Assembly (NCBI RefSeq): GCF_018812025.1
Contig: NC_063063.1
Location: 4,246,672 to 4,310,671 of the forward strand
Direction: 5' to 3'
Source of the DNA: Megalobrama amblycephala
Lineage: Eukaryota > Chordata > Actinopteri > Cypriniformes > Xenocyprididae
DNA length: 64,000 nucleotides
Made by a program: the position numbers and the translations under genes. Each line of letters opens with the position of its first letter. The stretch's first letter is position 1. This document shows positions 1-12,900 of this stretch, piece after piece. Below the pieces are notes generated by a model. That model worked only from the letters and a program-made list of their open reading frames with translations, was not told the DNA's origin and searched no databases.

Positions 1-298
1 GGCAAGCACCTTTTCACACCACTGTATATATATTATTGTATATTAATGTATATAGCTTATATACAGTATAAAGTATATATATTTTGAGGTTTGATTTTAC
101 TTTGACAATTAATACATTTGGGTGAATATTAACTTTAAGCGAGTGTTGAAAGTGAGCACATGTAATCTAAATAAAATTAGGGGAAATGAGTATGAACAAT
201 TAAATACCTAATATGACTAATAAAGGCAAAACATAAAATCTGAATGATACATTGTGCATCCCTACAACTATGACAATAACTCATCAGAGGCATGTTAC

Positions 299-427
299 CA
301 TTTCCCAGCAGAAGATGGCCATCTCACTGTGGTTCTGCAGCACTGCCCAGATGAAGAGACATAACCACGGGTGCTTACACAAGTTCTTCCGATAGCTACA
401 TTCCCCCTGCAGGACCTGGCATGCTTT
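299..427 (-). CDS. trpm4: trpm4-like gene A exon 13
   Basis: 129 nt, 43 codons (residues 561-603), phase 0 at both ends. Acceptor CCTACAG, donor ATG|GTAACA. Encodes KACQVLQGE... then [20 protein letters not shown], the conserved pre-S1 helices of TRPM channels (compare WALLLNRAQMAMYFWEM in TRPM4). Last exon of gene A inside the window. Confidence 0.85.
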
Positions 428-3400
428 CTGTAGGGTGGCATTTAAAGACATTTTATATTTGGGAACTGAGCAGACATGGAAGAATGGGAAAAATTAATAG
501 ACAGAATTAAATTCTAAGCTACTAGGTACTAAGTCTGGTACCTTAAAAGCTTTTCTTTTGGTTGAATTTGTGTCCACATTGAGTACAGACATGTAGAAAG
601 GCTGGCATACCTCCCCTAACAGATTCTCCAGCAGTTGGGACACCTTGGGATGAGAAATCGGTGAAATTTACAACAGTGCATATTTATAGTATTCAGTCAC
701 ATGATTGGCAGGCAAAACATCTATAGAACTGCAGCACAGGCTGCTCGATTTTGCATCCATTTCAATCCACAGATATTCATCTTATTGATGATGCACACTA
801 TATAGCAGATAAGCCCCGAATATGAACAATACATTTCATGTTACGCATTTTCTTTATAATAGTTTTCAATGGGAAAATGCTTAATGTGGAACTTTGCATG
901 TTCGTAATATGGGTTCATCTGTTTGCCTGTAAAGAATATTTTTATTAATAAGGCGTCAACCAAATATGGTCATCAAGTATCATTGTCTTAAAAGGATAGT
1001 TCGTTGTTCCAAACCTGTAGAAGTTTCTTTCTTCTGTTGAACACAAAAGAAGATACTTCGAAGAATGTCGGTAACCAAACAGTCGATGGGCCCCATTGAC
1101 TTCAATAATATTTTTTTTTCCATACTATGGAAGTCAATGGGGTCCATTAACTGTTTGGTTACCCATGTGTTCAGCGGAAGAAAAACTTGTAAAGGTTTGG
1201 AACAACTTGAGGGTGGGTAAATGATGACAGTTTTCATTTTTGGGTGAAATATCCCAGTAATGCATTAAGCCACATTTTCTTTATTATAGTTTTCAATGGG
1301 AAAATGCTTAACATGTTAGTTAGCATGTTGCGTTCATATTTTGGGCTCATCTGCTTGCCTTTATATAGTATGTTTCATCAATGAGGTATACACTAGGAAT
1401 GTAACAATTTACTCAACTCAACATTCAATACGATTCACGATACTGGTTTCACGAATTGTTTTTTTTTTTTTAACAAAATGAGATTTAAATGAGAAAGTGT
1501 CTTTTGTATTTTTCAGACAAAATGCTGCATACTGTATTTCTTTGTGAAACTGAAATATCTTCATAACAAAACTAAATTGAAATTTTAAAACAAATCCTAA
1601 AATCAACTAAATAATACAAATAAAAGAAATCTCTTCATGAGTACATGAACAAGTTTATTTGCTCTATTACAGGCAGAACTATCTGTAGCCATTTAAAATT
1701 AGAGGCAACCATTGCATTTTAATCACCATCCCAACAAAGATGCAGCTGCATACATGCAGCATGAGCAGTTTTTCATTTAAATTAGATCGTATAATTTTTC
1801 ACATTTGAAGCAAAAACAGAATGTTCAGACTTTAGGTTTGTGAAATTATGCTACATAAAACTTCATGACAGCAGACAGGCTGCATGAGAACGCAAATTCA
1901 TTTGCTGCGTCCCATTTCGGAGGCTGCATCCTCCGTAGGTCGCATTTGAAGGTTGCATATGTCATCAAGGGTGTCTTATTTAAGAAAAATAACCATAATA
2001 AAATTGACTGTTATTCCTCATGAGGTGTAAAACACTGTAATTTCTTTCTTTCTTTGCAATCTAATGGTTACTTTTCTTAAATAAACCACCCTTGATGAAG
2101 TACACAACCTTCAAATGTGACCTCCAGAGGATGCAGCCTCCGAAATGAGACGCAGCTACTTACTGTCTTGACAGCAGGTGGTGCTTATGGAATGGCGGCA
2201 ATAAAGCGCTTCCATGGTTACCGCTGTAAACAAAGCAGCACTGTGCACTAAAACTACATAAAAAAAAAAACACATTGTACAGAATTAAAATGAAAAGAAA
2301 ATACCATCTAATTTTTTCTGAACACAGTCAGTTCCCCTCAGCTATACATTCATATAAACCCCCACCCCCAAATGTATCACGATTAATTTAGCATCTCAAC
2401 CGACTTGAATTGTCCCGTTTCAATCAGTGTTCATCCGGTTCCGGATGCATTGTTACATCCCTAGTATATACTGAATTTGGTCTTTTAATATAGCTGTTTT
2501 AGTACAAAAGTACAATACCGGTAAGAATAACTGCAAGGGAAATCCTTGTTATGCCCTCTAGTGGGTGTTCTTATAAGGGTGTGACAGACCAATTAATCTG
2601 CAAATATTTGTCCGATAATTTCCAGATCTCACCTCATAAAGGCTAATGCGGCCATTCTGATCATTGCTGAACTCATCCTTGCGCTCATTCAGGATCTGCT
2701 GCAGCAGTTTGCCGGCCTGGCAGTTGTCAGAGATGGAGTTGTAAAGATCCTCCAGTTGGCCGTAAGTCAGGTAGTTCAAAATGTTCAGACCGTGGTCAAT
2801 GAAGAGACGCACAAACTGTGGTTTATTGTTCATCAGTGCATCAGTCATGAAATCTTTCAGGTCGTCATACTGCATGTGCCAAGATAGAAATACCAGGTTA
2901 TCACCACATACCAGAAAAACTACATTTATTTGATCAAAAATACAGCAAAAATTGTGAAATATTGTTACTACTTAAAATAATAATGAATATATTTTAAAAT
3001 GTAATTTATTCCTGAACTTTCAGCATCATTACTCCAGTCTTCAGTGTCACGTGATCCTTCAGAAATCATTCTAATATGCAGCTTTTGTGCTCAAGAAACA
3101 ATTCATAATATTATATATGAGAGCTGAAAACAGCCGTGCTAAATGTCTTTACTGTAACTTTTGATCAATTTAATGCATCCTTGTTTTAATTTCTTTCTTT
3201 AAAAAAATAAAACTCACTGACCCCAAACTTTTGAATTTGAACAGTAGTGTGTATAAATATTTGGTCACACTTTAGTTTAGGGTCCAATTCTCACTATTAT
3301 ACTAATATACTAACTATTAACTATGACTTTTGCCTCAAACTCCTAATTACTGCTTATACGCCGCGTTCCAAATTATTATGCAAGTGAAATATCAGTAAGA

Positions 3401-5387
3401 TTTCAGTACAATAAACATTCAGATTTTAATTTTTTCTAAGAAAATGTTTGTTTTTTTTTTTTTTATCCATGTCTTTTTAGATAACTGGAATCAATCTCAG
3501 ACAAAATTATTTGCCAGGTCTATGGAAACCCTACTTAGAGGTTGTCCCACATTATTAAGCAAGTTGCACAGTTCTCATGCAATATGGTGCAATGTTGTGC
3601 AAAAGGCATGAAAACAACTAATACTGTATGAAAACTGAATTGAGATGATTGAACTATCATAAGATTTGTGAGTCCTCCTTTTTATACCATAGCTGAAAAT
3701 GGCCAGTTATGAACTTCACATATCTTGCAGAAGTCATTTCCACACCCTCAGAGACCCTAAAGGGACCTTCCATCTCACTGAGTCTTCGTGCATTTCTAAA
3801 CCCACTGTAAATGTTTCTCTTTGTGAGGTTTGGTTTGGAGTGGCTGAAATGCAACTTTATGCACAAATGCCAGCCTGCATGCAGAGCTTCTTGAGACTCC
3901 AGAGACACCAGCAGCTTCAAATACCCGTTTGCTGCTCAACACTGGCTTTTTTATAGCTGCACTTTTAATCCAATTAATTTTTTTGACAGGAACTTTCATT
4001 AACAAGCCTTTATCGGACCGAGTTCTGCTGTGCTCTAAATCACTCACTAATCTTATGATAATTCGATAATCTCTATTCAGTTTCACACATTATTAGTTGT
4101 TTTCATGCCTTTTGCACAACATTGGACCACTTCATGCTTTTCATCTTCAGAAAGATCTTTCTTCCTCCCCATATTGCATGAGAACTGTGACTTGCTTAAT
4201 AATGTGGAACAACCTCTAAGTAGGATTTCCATAGACCTGGCAAATTATTTTGTCTGAGATTGATACCAGTTATCTAAAAAGACATGGATAAATAAACAAA
4301 CAAACATTTTCTTAGAAAAACTCAAATCTGAATGTTTATTGTACTGAAATCTTACTGATATGTCACTTGCATAATAATTTGGAACGCGGTGTATATAGTT
4401 AGTAAGGTAGTTATTAAGTTTAGGTATTGGTTAGGATTAAGAGATGTAGAATATGATCATGCAGAATAAGGCATTAATATGTGCTTTAGAAGTACTAATA
4501 AACAGCCAATATCCTAGTAATATGCATGCTATTAAGAAACTGAGAGAATTGGACCCTAAACTGAAGTGTTACCAAAAATCGTATCCCTCCTTTAGATATT
4601 TTAAATTTCATCACTTACATGTATGCATTTGTCAGACACTTTTATCCAAAGCAACACAAGATATACATTTAATGAGTTCAAGCATTCTGAAAGATTACGT
4701 GTATTTTCATCATCTTTAGTTAGATGCATCTGCATTGTGAATGTGCCTCAGATGCAATCAACTAACTCTGTCTGTGTCTGTAAAGGCGTGAACAAAATGG
4801 CCCATACAGACATATGTCCCACAGAAACTGATGGGTGTGAATGACAAAGAAACAGCATTGCTCATATTAGATTGCAGGTTAGATTGATCTGCTGTGGGGG
4901 GTCTTAACAGTTATCCATTTTTTGTAGCCCTTTTGTCTTCATGTATAAAATTCTGTCCCACAGACAGAACTTTGGGTTAAGATATTTTGAAGGCCGACAC
5001 GCTGACATCGCTGCTGAAGAACTGTGCTACACTACTACCTTTAATAAATTCTTCTCCCCACAAAAACTCTGGTCAAGCTTACTTATTTTACATTGCTGAG
5101 CCACCCTAAAAGACCGCTCATCCAAATACAGCAAAATCTAACAATTCCCTGGGAATCAAACCCATGACCTTGGCTTTTTTAGTGCCATGCTGTACTGTTT
5201 AAAGTACAGGAACACTTGACAACCCTAGTTTAAAAGATAATTCATATTTCCCACAATCCTCTACCTTCCAGTCGATGTTTCCATTGAAGAGTTCACTCTT
5301 GGCAATGTCCACTCTGTTCCATGTTACAGCAAGCCTCAACTCATCAGCATGGGGATTAGTAATGCCCGAAACCTGTTTTTTACTTGC

Positions 5388-5429
<42 letters not shown>

Positions 5430-6912
5430 CAAAAATGATATACAGAAAAAAAGTTCACGTCCATAAAACTGAAAAGTCTCATCACTTTTGACATGGCAAG
5501 AGTCCAATTGAACTGCGAGTGTATCCATTCAAACTTCATTAACCAAGAGCAGCATGTAAACACGTGCTAGCCGGAGTCTTTAACCTCTGCACTCGCGTGT
5601 GACGTCCTTTGTGACGTCTTGCGCATGACACTGCATTTGAATTTGGAAAAGAAACACAAAACTGACAGGAGGTACTCCGGTGAAAAACAGTGATTGGACC
5701 TAACACCTTAAGATGACGCACAGGTCATATCTTTGCCACACACAAAACACAGTCTCTCTTGCACCGTATGACGTGATAGACAACTAGTTGTCCAGTCCGG
5801 TTCCGTTCGCACAGTGCGAAAATTCTGAGAATGCGGTTGTGAGTCCTGAAAATTTACAGGTGTGAGTTCGGTTATAGAATGCGGTCGTCACTCCCATAAA
5901 TAACTGTACTGTGTGTGAATGTAACCGTATTAAGGACTCAAATACAGGACTGACAACCGTATTCTGCTGCTGTGTGAACGTGGCCATACAGTATTAGTTT
6001 TTAACAGTTAGTGCAAATAATTTTCCCTTCCTTTATTTTATCTTAAACATCAAAATCTTGCACTGAACAACACTGTACTGAACAAATGCAATCCCTGAAT
6101 ACATTAGTTCACTATTCTATTTCTTTCTACATTTGCCCAAGATGCCGTTTGAGCATCGGTAACATTTATTGGTAGCATCAGGAGCATTTCAGTGGTTTAA
6201 AATCGACGCTCGCGACTTGCGTGAATGCTTTTACTGTAATTTAGGCAAGCGTGTTCATAATACAAGCGGCACGGTCGCGATGTGCATGCGGTGTGGTGTG
6301 CTCATTTTTCCAGGCTATGCCACGGCGAGATGAAAACATCTCAACTTTTCAGAATGCCGCAACCAACCGATCAGCTTTGGCCTTTCCTTAACAACATCGA
6401 AAGATCAGCCGAACATCTGATCATAGCTGTACAGGGCAGGTTTTTATTTCTCATCTCCATAAATATATCTAGTAGTAAAGCTAATGCAAGGACTAAAAAT
6501 CTAATTTTCTTTTGCTGAAACTTCCTCGTCATCGCGGTGAGCACAGTTCATGGTTGCATAGCAACGACAGACGCCACGGGAGCAAAAGCGCTCTGAAAGG
6601 AGGAGATAGCGGCGCGGCCGCGCTTTCCACACATTTTTAGACGCAATATATGAACAGCCCCTTAGAATGGTGACTTTTTCATTAAACTCGAAAAAATACT
6701 GCAATGTCCATTTTTCTTGAAACTGTCTGTGTTCCTCATCCACTTTCCTTTTCGGTTTGGAAAGGAACATATTTCATTCGCACTTTGAAACCAAACAACA
6801 AACTATGAAAGTCCTGAACCAGTTCTCTTCTCTTATCAAATCTGCCTGGGTGTTTTTTTTTTTTTTTTTTTTAATAGAATTTTGAATATGGAATATGGTA
6901 TGAGTCAACTAG

Positions 6913-6944
<32 letters not shown>

Positions 6945-9900
6945 TTAGCGGGCCGGATTATGTTTTATTTTTGAGATCAGTTGCGGGCCGGGTGGAGGGG
7001 GCCGTAAATGACTTGTGGGCCAGCAGTTTGAGACCACTGGTTTAAAGTTTACCTTGAACAAGCACTTTAAGCATCACAGTGTCAAAATCATCTGCTCCTT
7101 CCTGTTCCGCGTCATAAATGGAGATGAGGTCTTTGTTTTGGTAGACACTTAAAACCTTTCAGGTACCAGCCAAGAAAAAATTTTAAAAAATCAGCACTCA
7201 AAAAAAAACAAAAAAAAACAAAAAAAAAACATCTGTTTTAGTACTTTGATGTTATATGATTGAGTAAAGAGTGTGACATTTACCTTGTCAACAAGTTTGT
7301 CCATCTCTTGCTCTGAAGGAAAGTATTTCATTACTTTCTCCGCCAATCGTTCTCTAAGTTCCATGTTGTGAGTCCCTTCCTCCTTCTCTGCTCCTCCAGT
7401 TGAGGTCATCGGTGCAGATTGCACGTTCTCCACGATGTCGCACACAAGATTGGCAAGCCCCCCCGAACCAGCCAGGACCAACCAGGGCATTGAATTCTTC
7501 AGAGAGATATCTAATGCCTGAAATGAAGAAGCATCGCAAGAGAGAATTAAGAGATGGGACTGAGGACATTTTGCATGTAATTAAACCGGAATCTGCTCAC
7601 CTCCAGCATTGATGCTTCTCCAGATATCAACATATTCAGAACAGGAATGTCAAAGCTTGCACTGTCTGCACATGAGATGATGTATTTCAGCAAGTGCATA
7701 CAAGTATAAAGTCCTCATTGCTTTTATTACACAGATATTAATGTAACATTCATTGATTATCATTAATATTTCAGCTCTCTGAATCACTGAACTCTTACTA
7801 ATGTCATACTGTGTCAAAATGAATGATCACATGACCTTCTATGGACACTTTCTAAATGATCCCATTAGCCTGTAATACTTAAAGGGTTAGTTCACCCAAA
7901 AATAACCTTTGTTCATCTTCAGAACACAAATTAAGATATTTTTAAATTAAATCCGAGGAAGTTTTTTTTTTTTTATCCCCCATAGAAAGCAACAAAATAA
8001 CCACATTCAAAGTCAAAGTAGTAAACACATTGTTAAAATAGTCAATTATGAAGCGACGAGAATACTTTTTGTGCGCAAAAACAAAATGAAAATAACGACT
8101 TTATTTAACAACTTTGTGTTGTAATCATGTCAAAAACAGAAGTATAACAGTAAATAAATATCGGTTATCAGGCACAAACAAAAATTATCGGTATCAGTAT
8201 CGGTTGTAAAAAAAAAAAAAATCAATATCGGTCGATCACTAGTTAATATCTCATTAAATTAAATTTTTACTGTTGACATGTATTAAATGAGTTTTTTTGT
8301 CATAAACCTGTAGTTTTGTACATTAGTATTTATATTATAGGTGTTTAAAGACTAAATACTATAAAGCCATTCTAGATATAGAAACAATATTTTTACTTTT
8401 TTACCATGTAGTGAGGTGTCGTGTGTGGTTTTACCTTTGGTGATCTAAGTACTTTATAATTTAAATAAGAATAGAGTTCTAACTCTGTAATAATATGTAA
8501 ACTTCACCCTTAAAAAACGAGGTTGTTAAATGTTTTACAGCTATTGTTTGTGTATTAAATTTATATCTGTGTCCTATCTCAAGCAACTCTACTGTCAGCT
8601 TCAAGAAACAAAACATATCATGTATATTATATATATAAAGGAACCGGCCCCCAGATGTGTCCAAAACATCGAATCTGGCCCATTTAAATCTTTATCTTCT
8701 CTTGTAAATATCCAAAATGGCCATTAGGAGGCCAAAAATCTAAACCTCCCTTGTTCAAACCAAGGATTTGCTAGTTAACATGTTGCACTCCTGTTCAATG
8801 AAACAACTGCAATGAAACCAAGCAATGTAAATTCATCTCTACATCAGTAACATTCTATCATGAAAATCAAGTTTATAGGCCATTCCTAAGGGGACCAGAG
8901 TACCATTCAAGCAAGTAAAATGCCCTGAAAGCAGGATTTTATTTTGTACCTGTGCGCTGACGTGAAATGTAATCCTCCAGACGGGCTCTGAAGCCGACCT
9001 CACCACCTTTACGCCCTATGGTCCCATCATCCACCAGAAGGAAAGCCTTGTAGCTATTGTCCAGAGAGCAAGAGTTGCGCGCTGCGTTTCTGACAAAATA
9101 CTTTGCGGGGAAACTTCCCTAAAAGAAAGAGAGACATTGTTCTGAAAGACCGTAAACCATATGCAAATGCAATGTGCAGTGCTAGTTTATCTTTTTATAT
9201 CCATTTATGCAGTACACAGCATGTAGACTCTGAACAGCATGCTTTTTTTTTTTTTTTTTGCATAAAATGCAAAAAAACAAGTGGCCTAGTACTATAAAAT
9301 GTGCAATATACACTTCCTGGATAACTGTCAAACGGCAAAGTGTTTGACTTCCATCTGCAGTATAATGAATGAACAGACACAGAAGTCAAGGAGATATCAA
9401 CCACAACTTTTAAGATGATTAAAAAAAATCTAGAATAATGTAAAATAACCTCCTAATTTATTTAAAAATAACAAAAATATTAAACACATTTTACAATTAA
9501 TAACAATTCATTGATAAAAATTGTTTACTTTTACATATTTTATACAACATTTAGTTTTGGTTCTTGACTTTCAGCAATGTTCCAATAGTGCTTTATTCAT
9601 TTTTGGAAATATGCAGTATGCTAGTTCTGACCATTGTGAGTGCAGTCTTGGTAAGAATTATTGGCAGCCTTGGTAAATATGATCAAAGAAGGCTGTGATA
9701 ATAAATCTGTAGTGTTTATCCTTTTGATCTTTCAAAAATTTCACAAAAATCTAACCTTTTATTGAAGTAAAACTAATAAATGTGCAGGTGGAAATCACAT
9801 TATAAAAATAAATGTTTGTTTTTCTCTAATACATGTTGGCCACAATTATTGGTACACCTAGAAATTCTTAGAATTCTAGAAACATGAAATTTTCGAGCCA

Positions 9901-12900
9901 TGAGGAGTATAAATACGAGGAAGCACAAAGGCCAAATTCTATAAATTGTCCATCACAATGGGTAAAACCAAAGAATATCTAGTGTGGGATTCAGTTAACA
10001 AGAAATATATGCTAGAACTTTTCGGTTTCTAAGCTATCTTATTGATAAATCACAGTCGACAATACATTTCTGCACTACTGAATGTTTCTGTGTGCGCACT
10101 ACTGTCTGTATGTGTGTTACAACGCAGCAGAGCATTAGTTCAGAACGGTGATTAACTAGCCTGTACAATAAGCAAAAGATTGTTGAGCTTCACAAAATTA
10201 AAAGTGGCTAAAAGAAAATATCTATAGGATTGAAATTCCCATTTCCACAATCAGGGCAATAATTAAATGGTTTATCCCATGATTTACTCACCCTCAAGCC
10301 ATCCTAGGTGTATATGAATTTCTTCTTTCAACCAAACACAATCAGAGCTATATTAAAAAGTATCCTGGCTTTTCCAAGCAAAGTAACCCATACAGCTCCA
10401 GAGGGTTAATAAAGAACTTCTGAAGCAAAGCGTTTTTTGTAAGAAAAGTTTTTGTACCAACTCAAAAGTGTGACCTCTGACCTGATGTAGGATGTAGGAG
10501 TAGCATAAGCTTAGGTGAGAGTAGACGCCTCTCGCGGTTCAAAGAAACAGGGCTGTACAACAAACTCTTCTTTTCTTCTCTTATATCTAAATCCCCAGAC
10601 ATTTCTCTTTAAAAATTCTTCTGTTTCCGGAAGCCAGTGATTATAGTTTATAAAGTTATAAATATGGATATAAAAGCATCGCTTCGCTTCAGAAGGCCTT
10701 TATTAACCCCCTGGAGTCGTATAGATTACTGTTATGATGGATGGATGGATGGATGTGCTTTTTGGGCTTCAAAATCTTGGGTATCATTCACTCCCATTAT
10801 AAAGCTTGCAAGAGACAGAATATTTTTTAATATAACTTTGATTTATGTTTGGCTAAAAAGAAAAAAGTCATATACACCTAGGATGGCTCACCTGAGGGTG
10901 AGTAAATAATGGGATAATTTTTGGGTGAACTATCCCATTGCAGAATTGCAGGAATTAGTTAAAGAATTAGTCACCTTTCAAATAAACTTTTCCTGATAAT
11001 TTACTCACCCCCATGTCATCCAAGATGTTCATGTCTTTCTTTTGTCAGTCGAAAAGAAATTAAGGTTTTTGATGAAAACATTCCAGGATTATTCTGCTTA
11101 TAGTGGACTTCAATGGCCTCCAAACGGTTTAACGTCAAAATTACAGTTTCAGTGCAGATTCAAAGGGCTTTAAACGATACCAGACGAGGAATAAGGGTCT
11201 TATCTAGCGAAACGACCGGTCATTTTCGAAAGAAATACAACTGTATATGCTTTATAAACACAAATTATTGCCTTGCACGTGCTTCCGCTTTCCGTATTCT
11301 TCAAAAAGCTTATGCTGTATGTCCTACGCCTTCCCTATTCAACTTACGTAACGAATGCAGTGGCAGTTTCATTTTTTTCCATAAGTAGAATAGGGAAGGT
11401 GTAGGACATACGGCGTAAGCTTTTTGAAGAATATGGAAAGCGGAAGCACATACAAGCCTCAGTTTAGCTAATGCACATGAAATGTTTTAGGTTACAGCTG
11501 CATATGTCTCTGGGGAGAGAAAAAAAAAAAAAAAAACCAACAACAGCAATTTGATGTTTTTTATCGGTTTGATGTTATTGAACTCTGAAACTCTTTTGCA
11601 TTCCTGGCCATGTCACACCATAATTGGCTTGACCACATGTTCAAGGCATTAAAGACTGTTGCAATATGCAAATATTTCACTGTACCAGTCTTTTTATGTA
11701 CCCTAAAAATTTTTGCATACAGGACAAATGAACTGCTGTGTCTTCAAATACAGGCAGTTAAGTCAATGCTAGGAAGATTGTTCTTAGAAGATAATACATT
11801 ATCATATGTTCTGTCATATAAACAGTATAAAAAAAAACTATATAATAACAGCATAATTTACTTGCCTCAATCAACTCAGTAGGTATTATTAGAATTATTG
11901 TTTTTGTTGTTACATGTAATTTATTGCCACACTTTAATATGTGAATCCTATTATCTGAAAACTAAACAGATTTAGCGTTGTCAGGTTTTATGGATAAAAC
12001 AACATGCTTTGTTGATAAAACAACTTGATGCTTTGAAACCTTTCCCGAAACATTTAGAGAAAAGCTTCAAAGATTTAAGAGGCTTCATTTCTCCATCCCT
12101 ACTCAATAGTTTTAGGCCTTTTTGCACATTTCAATCAAATTTAACTGTTTTAGAGAGCGTTTACTCACTGTAAACATTAACTATCTGTAATGTAATTTTT
12201 CATGTGTGGAAAAAGCGACGAAACTAAACTATCCAATCAGATTTCTTTTCACCCATATTCCCCATGCATGCACATACACACATTTGACTTTACAACACAC
12301 AAACACATACCTTTATTTATTGTTATTCTCTCTTGCTTTCTTAATATGTCATTGAGTGTACACAGATATATTTTAATAATTAAAGGTGCCTAGAATTGAC
12401 ATTTTACAAGATGTAATATAAGTCTAAGGTGTCCCCAGAATGTGTCTGTGAAGTTTCAGCTCAAAATACCCCATAGATTTTTTATTATACCATGTTTTAA
12501 CTGCCTATTTTGGGGTGGGATTAAAAATGCTCTGATTTGGGGTGTGTACACCTTTAAATGCTGGTGTTCCCCGCCCACAAGCTCACGACTCCATTAAACA
12601 TTGCATAAACAATGCTGAAGTTCACAATATAACTCTCAAAATGGATAGTTACAAACTGTTGGTGATGCAGCACATCAGATCACATAAGTATAGCATGTAT
12701 TTTGTGGATGTTTGCTAACATTTGATTCTGAATGTGTTTGATAGTGCTGCACTGCTAACGGGGCTAAAGCTACACACAGTTGGAGAGAATGCAGATGCAT
12801 TTATGAAGTATACAGACTGCAAGTGTTTTCAGGTTAAAAATTAAAATAACGACATTGCTCTGGTCTCCGTGAATACAAAACATTTAGAAAGACAATTTAC

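Larger units (their letters stand above)
690..2585. repeat. Dispersed repeat copy split by two insertions
   Basis: Blocks around 700-960 (GGCAAAACATC, TCGATTTTGCATCC), 1262-1393 (GGGCTCATCTGCTTGCC) and 2464-2580 (ACTGAATTTGG, GTGGGTGTTC) match, in order, the continuous copy at 22640-23095. The foldback element at 990 and the hAT-like element at 1394 lie between the blocks. Confidence 0.6.
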
